This document shows positions 26,696 to 34,769 of a stretch of DNA of 64,000 bases, piece by piece. The notes under the pieces were generated by a model. That model was not told where the DNA came from, made no database searches, and saw only the letters and a list, made by a program, of their open reading frames with translations. This stretch comes from Ensifer adhaerens (GTDB lineage Bacteria > Pseudomonadota > Alphaproteobacteria > Rhizobiales > Rhizobiaceae). Made by a program: the position numbers and the translations under genes. Location: assembly GCF_013283195.1 (NCBI RefSeq), contig NZ_JABEKT010000001.1:2799373-2863372 (forward strand), given 5' to 3'. The number at the start of each line of letters is the position of its first letter. Positions within the stretch are counted from its first letter, which is position 1.

Positions 26696-27107
26696 ACTAC
26701 AGCGCAGCCCGCCGCACCTGATGCGAAGGCTTGCCGTAACGTTCTAATTTTTCTGCATATTTCCCTTGTGGATCGATCCCGATCCATGGGGTTGTGCAGC
26801 AGGCACGCCACGAAGGTGGCGCTCCAAAGCCGAGCGGAGAAAGCGCGCCTAGACCGTCATTCTAGTCACAAAGGCTGTCCTCTCCACCGCCGCAGCCGGT
26901 GAGATCTCGAGGATGGCAACGGAAATCAAAGGCATTCTCCCGGAATTGAACCGATCGATGAGCGCCATCGATCCGGCGACCGCAAGCCGCTCGGCTATTA
27001 AACACAACTGGCGGGCGATTTGAAGCCGCAGCTGAAGGCGGAATTTTCGACGTATTGGAACCACCGTTCGCGTCGCGAATTCTAACCTGCAATACAGGAG
27101 GTTCATC
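26696..27107. other. Intergenic region, no confident gene
   Basis: A 36-residue frame (26913-27023, plus strand, MATEIKGILPELNRSMSAID...) is preceded by GAGG placed directly against the ATG, which is poor spacing. It may be a remnant. Nothing else is recognised before the next gene. Confidence 0.3.
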
Positions 27108-27311
27108 ATGTTTGCATCGGACACGAAAGGACAGTTCAGCCGGGTCGTCAAAAACTGGAACACGCGATACGATCTGGAGGAGTTTATCACCGCATCCGGC
27201 CTACCGCCGTTGGAAGCCCGCGAGCTTTTCGCGAAATACGGACCCTATAAGGCGGACCTCGACCGATTGATACGTGCGTGCGCGCCGACAGATGCCGGGA
27301 AGGCAAAGTAG
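27108..27311 (+). CDS. Small uncharacterised protein
   Basis: A 67-residue protein beginning MFASDTKGQFSRVVKNWNTR, soluble and mixed-charge, with the pattern LEARELFAKYGPYKADLDRLI near its end. AGGAGG stands 7 nt before the ATG in the same GGAGGTTC leader that precedes the two paralogous small genes. No domain is recognised. It lies 31 nt before paralogue B, so the two are probably co-transcribed. Confidence 0.7.
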   Translation: MFASDTKGQFSRVVKNWNTRYDLEEFITASGLPPLEARELFAKYGPYKADLDRLIRACAPTDAGKAK

Positions 27312-27342
27312 GTGCTGCCGCCGCCGCATATGGGAGGTTCAA

Positions 27343-27603
27343 ATGCATCGTCATCATTCCGGGCATCTTGCCAAGAACCTGGATTGTGCGTTCAGCCCAG
27401 CGGAAATTGCCATGCTCCAACGGGTCCTGGACACAGCCTGTCTTGCCGCGGGGATGCCGCGCAGCGACGACCGCGCCGATCGCCTGGCAAAGTTCATTAT
27501 CGGCGAGTTTCGCTCCGGCACCCGTAGCGAGGCAGCCTTGTGCGAGCGCGCAATGTGGTTCGAGTGCGGAAGCGCACCATGGTCACCGACGCCCACGCAG
27601 TGA
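27343..27603 (+). CDS. Small uncharacterised protein, paralogue B
   Basis: An 86-residue protein with the same core as the product at 25532-25828 (SPAEIAMLQRVLDTACLAAG, then RADRLAKFIIGEFRSG). The N-terminus is His-rich (MHRHHSGHL) and the C-terminus is shorter than in paralogue A. GGGAGG stands 5 nt before the ATG. Function unknown; the pair looks like a gene duplication. Confidence 0.72.
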   Translation: MHRHHSGHLAKNLDCAFSPAEIAMLQRVLDTACLAAGMPRSDDRADRLAKFIIGEFRSGTRSEAALCERAMWFECGSAPWSPTPTQ

Positions 27604-27686
27604 CGCCGCAGAGGCGAAAGGGTTGTCGGCGCCCGATGTCCGAGGCGATCAGCCGTCCGCCTCGCTGTTGCCACCTGACGACGCAC

Positions 27687-27721
27687 AAAAGCGGCCGGGG
27701 TTGCTAAGCAACCCCGGCCGC
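27687..27721. terminator. Strong hairpin after paralogue B
   Basis: A perfect 14-bp stem (27691-27704 with 27708-27721) and a TAA loop. It has AAAA before it, giving a T run on the minus strand, as in the copy at 26166-26199. It may terminate in both directions. Confidence 0.7.
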
Positions 27722-27874
27722 ACCTATCCTATTGTATGGTAACCGCCTTTCGGCCTATCAAGATGTCAAACGATCCCGCCCGCCCGGCTGCGCAGATGCA
27801 GCCTCAGCAGAGAGGCAAGGCCCGGGAGCCGTCACAAGATTGGTTCGCGCACTCAGGACATGTTATAAACGCTC

Positions 27875-28138
27875 ATGACCCAAACAGAAGAAGACCTCGA
27901 GCTTTCGGAATTGTCCGGCGAGTTTGCCGACGACGATGTCGTCGTCCATATCCGCATCTCGCGCCCGACGGGCTCCAATCTCGACTGGACCCTCGAGGTG
28001 ATCGACGAGGAAGGTTACTCCACCGTCTGGGAAGATTCGTTCCCCACCGACCGCGAAGCCTATGAAGAGTTCATCGCCACGATCGAGCGTGATGGGATCC
28101 AGACGTTTACAGAACATCCCGTGCAGACGCTCCACTAA
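27875..28138 (+). CDS. Small acidic protein of unknown function
   Basis: An 87-residue protein, strongly acidic at the N-terminus (MTQTEEDLELSELSGEFADD), then a mixed beta-strand-like region (VVVHIRISRPTGSNLDWTLE) and a helical EAYEEFIATIERDG. It has typical high-G/C codon use. No clear ribosome site is seen, so the start is moderate. The 180 nt after it hold no gene. Confidence 0.7.
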   Translation: MTQTEEDLELSELSGEFADDDVVVHIRISRPTGSNLDWTLEVIDEEGYSTVWEDSFPTDREAYEEFIATIERDGIQTFTEHPVQTLH

Positions 28139-28317
28139 GGCGCATCGCGATCTCCGGGATCCGGCCGCCGCACTTTTTTAAGGGCCGTCTTAGCTTCGGG
28201 CAAGTCCAACCAGCCCTGAGAAATTCACCGAGGCGGCGCGTCTCCTGCCTTCACACCGGACTGGTGCAGCAAAAAGGGCAGCAGGTCCTGTGCCGTTCGG
28301 GTTGATGGCCGACACAA

Positions 28318-28692
28318 TCATCCCTTCCCGACAATGACAAACACGAGCCGCCGGATCCCTTCGGCAAAACTCACCCCCAACGCCATCGCCGCAATGCCGG
28401 TGACCCCGAGCGCGCCAATACCCATCAGCTTCCAGCGCTTGACGTCGTCGGTCACCGGTTTCATCTCCGCGACGTCACCACCGAGCGTCGAGACCGAAGC
28501 CTCGAGATCGCCGACGCGGTCGACGAGTTGGTCCATCCGCTGATGAACACCAGCCCGGCTGCTCGTCGCCTTGTCCTCGGCGCGTTGCGCGCCCTCTTCG
28601 ATCCGGCGGATCGATTCCTGCAGACCGCGCATGCCGGCGACCAGTTCGCCAAGCTGGCGATGAACGCTCACATCGGTTTCAGCCGGATACAT
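28318..28692 (-). CDS. DUF1515 family phage protein
   Basis: A 124-residue protein with a long coiled-coil-like N-terminal part (residues 10-75) containing VHQRMDQLVDRVGDLEAS, then MKPVTDDVKRWKLMGIGALG and a single C-terminal membrane segment. This matches DUF1515, found in rhizobial prophages. It follows the lysis genes, and its start overlaps the end of the outer spanin by 14 nt. ATG at 28692 is preceded by GGGGGAC. A deleted second copy lies at 32558-32925. A role in lysis (holin-like or membrane scaffold) is only inferred from position. Confidence 0.8.
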   Translation of the reverse strand: MYPAETDVSVHRQLGELVAGMRGLQESIRRIEEGAQRAEDKATSSRAGVHQRMDQLVDRVGDLEASVSTLGGDVAEMKPVTDDVKRWKLMGIGALGVTGIAAMALGVSFAEGIRRLVFVIVGKG

Positions 28693-28936
28693 TGTGCTGT
28701 CCCCCATGCCTTACGCAATCGGCCTTTGACCAGACAGCCGCGGCGCACAGGCCGACGACGGTGCGGTCGATCTTGCGCTGATCTGCCGACGTGGCGCCAC
28801 GTGCACCGATCAGGTCGGTGCCGACGACGCTCCTAAGGCCCGCGACATTTTTCGGCCCCGAAGTCCCACAGCCCGCCAGCAACAATACAGGTATCGTAAT
28901 CAAGGCGCTTTTCCTGAGCGCGGTTCGCAGCGTCAT
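28679..28936 (-). CDS. Probable outer-membrane spanin lipoprotein (Rz1-like)
   Basis: An 85-residue lipoprotein with lipobox LLLAGC (Cys23). It starts inside the preceding gene in another frame (104 nt overlap), the arrangement of Rz/Rz1 spanin pairs. The mature part has paired cysteines (GLCAAAVWSKADC) and is longer and less proline-rich than lambda Rz1. Spanins fuse inner and outer membranes in the last step of host lysis. The call rests on gene order, overlap and lipobox rather than sequence identity. Confidence 0.65.
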   Translation of the reverse strand: MTLRTALRKSALITIPVLLLAGCGTSGPKNVAGLRSVVGTDLIGARGATSADQRKIDRTVVGLCAAAVWSKADCVRHGGQHNVSG

Positions 28937-29057
28937 CGTTCTGCCTTTCTATCGCTTGAATGACGGACCGGGCGCCATCCGCCCGTATTTCGTGCACGGC
29001 CCAGACGACGGCAGCGAGCACGAGCCCCCCGCACAGCATCCTCAACCAGGCGATCAT
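28833..29057 (-). CDS. Probable inner-membrane spanin (Rz-like)
   Basis: A 74-residue protein with one N-terminal membrane segment (about residues 3-21, WLRMLCGGLVLAAVVWAV) and a periplasmic helical part (ARSVIQAIERQNDDAANRAQ) ending with two cysteines. It is shorter than lambda Rz. Its ATG overlaps the endolysin stop (ATGA), and the lipoprotein gene starts within it in another frame. Together they form an endolysin/inner spanin/outer spanin cassette. Confidence 0.65.
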   Translation of the reverse strand: MIAWLRMLCGGLVLAAVVWAVHEIRADGARSVIQAIERQNDDAANRAQEKRLDYDTCIVAGGLWDFGAEKCRGP

Positions 29058-29713
29058 GCCGGATCGAGCCGCTTGCGCAGGAAGAGGAAGGCGCCAATCG
29101 CGAAGGCAACTGCGATAATGCCGGCAAATGCCCATTGCAGTGGTCCACTGCCGGTGAACGCAAAACCCAACGAGGAAAGAATGCCCGCGAGCCAGGAGAT
29201 GTTCTCCTTGCTTATCACTTCGGGCGGCTTCGGGGCGGCGGCGACGGTGTTGGAGGCGACGAACTCGCCCTTTGCCCAAAGCCCGACTTCCGCAGACCGG
29301 CGGTTGACCAATCCCTTCACGCGGCTGCCGCCGGCATTGACCCACTTCATCAACTCCAGCGGCACGGCGTCGTGGTCGCCGGCGTTCAGCTTTTTCAGCA
29401 ATGTCGACTTGCCGAGCCTGCCGGTGTTGAAATCGAAAGAGACAAGCACGGCGAACTGGTTGTCGGTGACCGGCACCGTGACAAGGCGCGAGACACGCTC
29501 CTCGAACTTCGCGAGATCCGCCATCAGGATCTGTTCAGCCTCGGCCTCGGTGATCACCATGTTCGGCTTCACGACGGGCTCGCCGGCGGCGCTGGTATGG
29601 CCATAGCCGATAGTCCAGACACCGGCAACGTCGCGATACGCCTTCGTCTTCAGACCTTCCCACTGTTTGACGAGCGCAAGGCCCGCCGCATTGATGCGTC
29701 GGTTCATATTCAT
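29054..29713 (-). CDS. Phage endolysin (GH24 lysozyme) with C-terminal membrane segments
   Basis: A 219-residue muramidase. The catalytic triad is visible with T4-lysozyme spacing: Glu19 in QWEGLKTKAYRD, Asp28, and Thr34 in GVWTIGYGHT. The rest of the catalytic domain runs to about residue 150. The C-terminal 60 residues form hydrophobic segments (WLAGILSSLGFAF, then WAFAGIIAVAFAIGAFLFL) and a basic end, so the enzyme is probably membrane-anchored. The ATG at 29713 has GAGG 9 nt upstream. There is no N-terminal signal, unlike SAR endolysins. Confidence 0.9.
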   Translation of the reverse strand: MNMNRRINAAGLALVKQWEGLKTKAYRDVAGVWTIGYGHTSAAGEPVVKPNMVITEAEAEQILMADLAKFEERVSRLVTVPVTDNQFAVLVSFDFNTGRLGKSTLLKKLNAGDHDAVPLELMKWVNAGGSRVKGLVNRRSAEVGLWAKGEFVASNTVAAAPKPPEVISKENISWLAGILSSLGFAFTGSGPLQWAFAGIIAVAFAIGAFLFLRKRLDPA

Positions 29714-29889
29714 GTCGTTTGTCCTCGTGTAAATTGGGAACCAGAAGCAACGATGAAGCGTTGCTACGGCATTCCGCCCTGATCGCAGCCGACTTGGGGC
29801 GGCATGCAGCAAATCAAAGTCCTGCAGCGACCTTTGCGCATCCGATAAGACGCACGGTGCTGCAGGCACTCAAAAGGGGGAATTTCGCC

Positions 29890-29970
29890 ATGATGGACGC
29901 CGCATTCGTGAAGCTGACCACGCTAGCCATCGTGCTTGTCAGTTGTGTCGTTATGGTGCAGCCCTACTGA
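29890..29970 (+). CDS. Possible 26-residue membrane micropeptide
   Basis: A very short frame (MMDAAFVKLTTLAIVLVSCV then six residues) that would form one transmembrane helix. AAGGGGG stands 9 nt upstream of the ATG. It is divergent from the lysis cassette. Small size makes it uncertain. Confidence 0.3.
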   Translation: MMDAAFVKLTTLAIVLVSCVVMVQPY

Positions 29971-30588
29971 CGAATTTGGACGCGGACACATCTGTTACCA
30001 GGTCTCCATGAGAGAAACCTGTGGGATGGTCCATGGCTGGTCTCGGGATAGGCGCGATGCCGACGCATCGAGCGAACATCGCAACGACGCCATAGATCGG
30101 TTCTCGGGCTTTCCGGCGGCGTCGCGATCCTTGGCCGATGCGTGAGCATCGCTCCGCGGATCTCTCCCGGCAAGAAGACCCGATCGAGCCTGTGCTATGG
30201 GTTCCGATCATCGAGACCTGCTATTGGGAATAGGCCGCACCCCGCAAGCGAGATGACACCAAGCTGCTGATGTCGACCTGTCGTGTGCATCCATCCGGCA
30301 ACAGGCATGCCGCAAGGCGATAGTTCGGCACCACTCTATGTAGCGCTGCTGCCGGTAGCTGACACACGGATCACCCGCGCCGGAACGGGTACGGCCCACT
30401 GATGCAGTCGACAATCCTCGTCGAACCGCCGAAGTCCGGCTGCAACTCTCCGTGCCGGAAACCGCGATCGATACAGTCCACGTCGGCTTGAGGCGTGCCA
30501 AGCAAAAGTGTGTCGCGGCTTTTTGATTGCCACACGTACGTTGATTGCCGCACGCACGATAAGCCAATCCTGGAGATCGCGACACGCT
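29971..30588. other. Intergenic region in the prophage, degenerate repeat only
   Basis: No gene is credible. At 30500-30592 there are fragments resembling repeat family B (AAAAGTGTGTCGCGGCTTTT and a GATCGCGACACGCTCTA end) separated by unrelated short direct repeats around TTGATTGCC. Confidence 0.35.
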
Positions 30589-31164
30589 CTAGGAGACAGA
30601 TGGCGGCTTTGGCGGCGACAGGGATTGCAAAAAGCTCTTGAGGCTCTCGCTGTCGGCAAGGTGTGCCTTCTCGCCGCGATCGTCACTGCATCTATCGCGC
30701 AGGCTGCGCAGAAAGACAGCGACATCAGAGAGTTCACCAACCTCGACCCGCACCTGCGCCTGGATCGTCCTGTAGATCTCTTCCAGTTCCAGGGCTTCAT
30801 CAGCGCTGGCGGAGCCGGAAAGCGCAGAAACCCTTGCCTTGAGATCATCCAGCAGACCATCGAACTCACGCGCGTCGCGTGCCGCCTTGGCCTCCAGGCT
30901 TGCAATCAGCATATCAAGAATATCGAGATGTCGACGCTCCACAGATTGCAGATCGAAGGCCGCCCGCAGCTCTTTGCGGGTGCGTTCGCCTTTGCGCAAG
31001 TGCGCCTTGAGACGCACTCCATTCTCGGCACAGCGCCTCATGATGCCATCGATCGAGAATTGCCCCTCCACCAACTGGTCAAGCAACGGCCGAATCAGCG
31101 CCGGCGGCGCCGTGATATTCAGCGCGGCCGAGTACAGCGCCAGGTCGATCGAAGCATCCGGCAT
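30589..31164 (-). CDS. Hypothetical helical protein in the prophage
   Basis: A 191-residue soluble protein, predicted mostly alpha-helical and charged, with coiled-coil-like stretches around residues 55-115. It starts MPDASIDLALYSAALNITAP, 6 nt after GGAGG. No family is recognised. It lies between the lysis cassette and the SGNH hydrolase on the phage late strand. Confidence 0.65.
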   Translation of the reverse strand: MPDASIDLALYSAALNITAPPALIRPLLDQLVEGQFSIDGIMRRCAENGVRLKAHLRKGERTRKELRAAFDLQSVERRHLDILDMLIASLEAKAARDAREFDGLLDDLKARVSALSGSASADEALELEEIYRTIQAQVRVEVGELSDVAVFLRSLRDRCSDDRGEKAHLADSESLKSFLQSLSPPKPPSVS

Positions 31165-31289
31165 AAGCTACCTCCGCCTCATATGGCCTCGTGACGCGAG
31201 ACTAGCAGTATCCCGCATGCGGGAGGTTAGTTTTAGCGACAATGCTTTCCTATTCGTTAAGCTGAATCATCGATTCTTCACGTTACGAC

Positions 31290-31550
31290 ATGCCCGCTGC
31301 CTGGAAAGCACCGTGAGTTGCGACACCAGCGAACGTCACCGCCGCTGGACCATTTGATGGGGCCGCTACGCGCACCAATCCTCGTATCGAGCGGGCCGGC
31401 GTTTCCGTCGACGATGCCGAGGCTGACGAACTGCTGGCAACGGAACTCTGGAAGATGCCGGAAGGACTGGCGAGAGAACGCGTTGGTACAGCCCCCCAAC
31501 AAGAGACAAAGCGCGATACGCAATTACGCATGCCTTGTTTCTCGCATTGA
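31290..31550 (+). pseudogene. Possible interrupted gene fragment
   Basis: A reading frame beginning ATG CCC GCT GCC is broken by TGA after eight codons, then continues for 77 more codons with protein-like content (GPFDGAATRTNPRIERAGVS, VDDAEADELLATELWKMPEG). It could be the remnant of a phage gene or a chance frame. No homologue is recognised. Confidence 0.25.
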
Positions 31551-31636
31551 CCCGCAACGACGAGTGCACCGTCTTCCAACAGAGACATCACGGCATGAAA
31601 GAATCGCTTGCGAATGTACCAGGGGTCCGCCTTCGA

Positions 31637-32452
31637 TCAGCGCCGAAGCTGATTGCCGTCGCCTTTGTTGGTTTCCACGCGCGCTGGCGACGCCTCCTTT
31701 GCCCATCTGGCCTTAAGCGCGGAACGCAATCTTGGAGCGCCTGGCAATAGCAGACAAACGTTTTTTATCGAACGCTCAAGTTCTTTTCTGGCCTTCCGGC
31801 GCATTTCCGCCTTGGTTACCTCCGCGCGCGGAAAAGCATTTGGCCACGGCGGGTCCATGTGCGTGAAGGTCCGGCCGAATGCGGTTTCAAGCTCGGCTAA
31901 CATTGGTGCAGATATACGTGGGTCAAGGTGGAGAGTTGTGTCAGATTTGGAAGGAATCAAGGTTCCGTCTGGATTGGAGAACGCTTTTCTGACGTCAATG
32001 AATGGGATGCCCATTCCCTGAAGACGCTCGTTCATCCTGTCTCTTATTATCTTTGCATCTGCAGAGGCCGCCTCAGAATCAGCGTAATACTGATGATCGA
32101 GCGTATAAGGGTTGAACGGAATAATGCAGCAGATAGCCACCCTCGCCCGACAACTCTTCCGAAACTCACTTAGTGCCACAGTGAACCGGTCACAGAGAGC
32201 GTCCGCCTCTTCAAGTGTTGATCGACCGTTCAATCTGGCGTGCTTCGGTACCTGCGCCCGACTGTCGATCTCGCCCAGAGAAAGAACCAAGATGTCGTTC
32301 GCTTCAGGATGACAGTTGCTTGGAACGAGTGAAGCCAAGCCGTCGCGCGCGGCGCGGTGCATCGTGACACCTGGAACGTGGTAGATCTTTGCTTCGGCGA
32401 CGCCACCGAAATTAAAGATTGTGTGACTGTCTCCAAGGACCAACAGCGCCAA
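31637..32452 (-). CDS. SGNH/GDSL-like hydrolase in the prophage
   Basis: A 271-residue protein beginning MALLVLGDSHTIFNFGG. GDSH is block I of the SGNH esterase superfamily, followed by SLGEIDSR (block II/III position) and a late HLDPRIS that may hold the Asp/His pair. TTG is the start, 6 nt after GGGGGG. Codon use is visibly less G/C-biased than in neighbours, suggesting recent acquisition. Relatives remove or transfer acyl groups on polysaccharides. In a prophage this could be a tail or surface-modifying accessory gene. Confidence 0.7.
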   Translation of the reverse strand: MALLVLGDSHTIFNFGGVAEAKIYHVPGVTMHRAARDGLASLVPSNCHPEANDILVLSLGEIDSRAQVPKHARLNGRSTLEEADALCDRFTVALSEFRKSCRARVAICCIIPFNPYTLDHQYYADSEAASADAKIIRDRMNERLQGMGIPFIDVRKAFSNPDGTLIPSKSDTTLHLDPRISAPMLAELETAFGRTFTHMDPPWPNAFPRAEVTKAEMRRKARKELERSIKNVCLLLPGAPRLRSALKARWAKEASPARVETNKGDGNQLRR

Positions 32453-32557
32453 AATGTACCCCCCGCAATCCGCACGCCCGTCGAACTAATTTTGACGCGA
32501 AGTCGCTCCCGCAACAACCCTCGACTTGAACATTCACAACCCGAGAGCTGTGCCATT

Positions 32558-32925
32558 TCAGACCTTGTCGACTATGGCAAGCACAATTCGGCGTATCGCC
32601 TCGGCGAAGCTGACGCCGAGCGCCATTGCCACAATGCCAGTGACAACGAGTGCGCCAATGCCCATCAACTTCCACCGCTTCACGTCGTCGGTGACTGGCT
32701 TCATTTCCGCCACATCCGCAACAATGGTGACCGCCGAAGTTTCGAGATGGCCGACGTGACCGACAAGCTCGTCTATGCGGCGATGCACGGCAAAACGGCT
32801 TTCAGCCGCGTTGCCTTCCACGTGATCGGGCACCCATCGGAGCGCCCGCAGCATTGGTGTGGCCATCCCACTGTTTGTCGAGCACAAGCCCCGCCGCGTT
32901 GATGCGTCGATTCAAAATTCTCACC
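32558..32925 (-). pseudogene. Deleted second copy of the lysis cassette (endolysin start fused to DUF1515 end)
   Basis: Reading from 32925 downward, about 15 codons match the endolysin N-terminus (NRRINAAGL then KQW) and the sequence then jumps out of frame into a region equivalent to residues 45-124 of the DUF1515 protein (VHRRIDELV, DVAEMKPVTDDVKRWKLMGI). The endolysin body and both spanins are missing. A 109-residue frame from 32887 is still open but its first 20 residues are out-of-frame endolysin sequence. Confidence 0.7.
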
Positions 32926-32942
32926 TAGTTGTTTGATTGGGA

Positions 32943-33359
32943 TTACAGATCGACAGCAGCGAGCCACATGGCGTCGATCTGGCTATCATTCAGGCCTAGC
33001 TCGGCGGCAACGGTCGCGATCAGTGGGTGCATGCGGTTAAAGGTGGCAGCGTATTCCCATTCGATCTTGGCAGCTTCCTTTTGCGCACCGTTCGGCAAAT
33101 TCTCTATCGTTTGCGTTACCTCGCCGGGCGTGAAACCGCCAGCGACCAAAGCTAGACGAAACTGCCGCGCTGTCAACGGCGCCAATTGCGCCCGTTTCTC
33201 TTCATCTGTCGGCGGCAGCGGCGGCACGTAAGGAACAATCGGAAAAAGGGGGTTTTCCTCAAGCCATTGGCGAATCGCGGGGCTGATACCATAGGGATCG
33301 TCCGGGCGTACGCCCACAAGAAGCCAAGGTAGAGGGTCATTCTCATCTATATAATCCAT
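32943..33359 (-). CDS. Phage tail-associated hypothetical protein
   Basis: A 138-residue protein beginning MDYIDENDPLPWLLVGV. The N-terminal half is proline-rich (FPIVPYVPPLPPTDEEKRAQ). The C-terminal half (LTARQFRLALVAGGFTPGEV ... IEWEYAATFNRMHPLIATVA) resembles a domain next to tail-fibre genes in many proteobacterial prophages. The similarity is by memory of the pattern, not a search. GGAGG stands 4 nt before ATG 33359. Confidence 0.65.
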   Translation of the reverse strand: MDYIDENDPLPWLLVGVRPDDPYGISPAIRQWLEENPLFPIVPYVPPLPPTDEEKRAQLAPLTARQFRLALVAGGFTPGEVTQTIENLPNGAQKEAAKIEWEYAATFNRMHPLIATVAAELGLNDSQIDAMWLAAVDL

Positions 33360-33458
33360 CGTCCCTCCATACAGCCTGACGAGAATAACAACTCCACGGA
33401 AATCCAACTCAAGGTAGAGCGCAACGCATTCGAACTCACCAGCCTACCCCTGGTAGGC

Positions 33459-33761
33459 TTACCTTCTGTCCTGTCCGCCTCGGGTGCCAAGCGCCATCAG
33501 ATCAACGCCCCACCTCATGAAGTCTGCCGGCAGGCACAGGCTTTTCATCGTCCGGTTTGACGAATTGCTGATACCCCACGCCGACAGGCGCAGCGCAGGG
33601 AAGCATCTTGCCATTGAACTGGACGATGTCTCGAAGTTCGGGATGCTCATTGACAGAATGACCGAATGCGCGCGGCCGTCTCCGGCGCCATCGCCTTCAC
33701 CGTGTTCGGGTTGGTCATGCGTGCGCCATGTCTCTCCCACAGCCTTCCGCCGGCTTGGTTC
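33459..33761 (-). pseudogene. Frameshifted phage gene remnants
   Basis: Protein-like sequence moves between three minus-strand frames: TNPNTVKAMAPETAARIRSF near 33690, then SVNEHPELRDIVQFNGKMLP near 33620, then MRWGVDLMALGTRGGQDRR ending at the stop at 33459. No single frame covers it. It lies directly after the truncated portal gene. A perfect 8-bp hairpin (33441-33459) follows. Confidence 0.4.
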
Positions 33762-34769
33762 CTAATCTGCCGACCCGGACAAATAGTTTCTTGCGCGTAG
33801 CAGCTTGGCGCGCATTGCCTCAGCATCGTAAAGAAATTCGCCGCCTTCCGGGCGGTACATGGCAAGCATGAGCTCGGCAATGCCGTCGTCGTCGGCGTCC
33901 ACCTTCACATAGAGCTCGTAATACTCCACCTCCTGCAGCGCGGTGGCAGTCGCCTCGCCGTCGCCAAAGACGTCGCGGCGGCGGGTGAATGCCTCGTCGT
34001 CGCCGTCATGGTCGCCGGCGACAGTAAAGCCTTCCACCTTCGCCCGGTCATAGCCCATGGCGATGAGGTCGGAGCGGCGCATGCGACGGTTGATGCCGGT
34101 GATCGGGCTGTCGTCGATCGAGATCGCATCCGGATGGATGAGAAATTCTTCCAGCGGCACCGCGGCAAGCCGCGTCGTGCCGCGTTCGCTCGTGCGGCGG
34201 ATCTTGACGCTGAAGACCGCCTGCTCCACCCGGCCCGTCGGCAGCTCGATCGCCTCGACCGACTGCGATTGCTCCAGCACTTCCACCGCATCGTCGGCGA
34301 TCAGCTGCACCAGCGCCGCCTCATCAAGCCCCGTATGGCTCGAGACCTCGACTGTCTGCTTCTTCTCGTACCACCAGCGGATCACGCCGTTCCTGAGCTT
34401 CAGCGCATCGTGCGCCGCATCCTGCACGGCGTCATAACCGTCACTTTCGGGAAAGACGATGTAATTGATGTAGTCGGTCGCCTGCTCGGCGCCCGCCTCG
34501 TCACCCTGGTTGACCGGCTCGTACTCGACCACCTTGTCGTTGCCGAGCACGGTGCGGATGAGCGAAGGCAGCACCTTCTTCACCGCCGCGCGCACGTCGC
34601 GCGAAACCACCTTGGAGCGGTTGGCATCAGACGGCACATCCTTCATCACCCCGTCGTAATATTCCATCGCCCTGATGCGGTCGATCGACAGCGCGTCGCG
34701 ATAGCTCTCGCAATCCTTGACGAGCTGGCCGACGAGGTCCGCCAGCGCCTGTTTTGTCATCGCAGCCAT
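33762..34769 (-). CDS. Phage portal protein, C-terminally truncated
   Basis: A 335-residue protein matching the N-terminal half of a P22-type portal: DRIRAMEYYDGVMKDVPSDA, SKVVSRDVRAAVKKVLPSLI, DAVQDAAHDALKLRNGVIRW and EEFLIHPDAISIDD. Intact members are roughly twice as long; this one ends in RARNYLSGSAD just after an EYYELYVKVDADDDGIAEL segment. The portal forms the dodecameric DNA entry ring. Its ATG overlaps the terminase stop (TAATG). The truncation implies a non-functional prophage. Confidence 0.8.
   Translation of the reverse strand: MAAMTKQALADLVGQLVKDCESYRDALSIDRIRAMEYYDGVMKDVPSDANRSKVVSRDVRAAVKKVLPSLIRTVLGNDKVVEYEPVNQGDEAGAEQATDYINYIVFPESDGYDAVQDAAHDALKLRNGVIRWWYEKKQTVEVSSHTGLDEAALVQLIADDAVEVLEQSQSVEAIELPTGRVEQAVFSVKIRRTSERGTTRLAAVPLEEFLIHPDAISIDDSPITGINRRMRRSDLIAMGYDRAKVEGFTVAGDHDGDDEAFTRRRDVFGDGEATATALQEVEYYELYVKVDADDDGIAELMLAMYRPEGGEFLYDAEAMRAKLLRARNYLSGSAD

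Noticed and set aside
33484..33765. Plus-strand 93-residue frame next to the portal gene
   Set aside because: Peptide similarity patterns run on the minus strand in shifting frames; the plus-strand frame has none.
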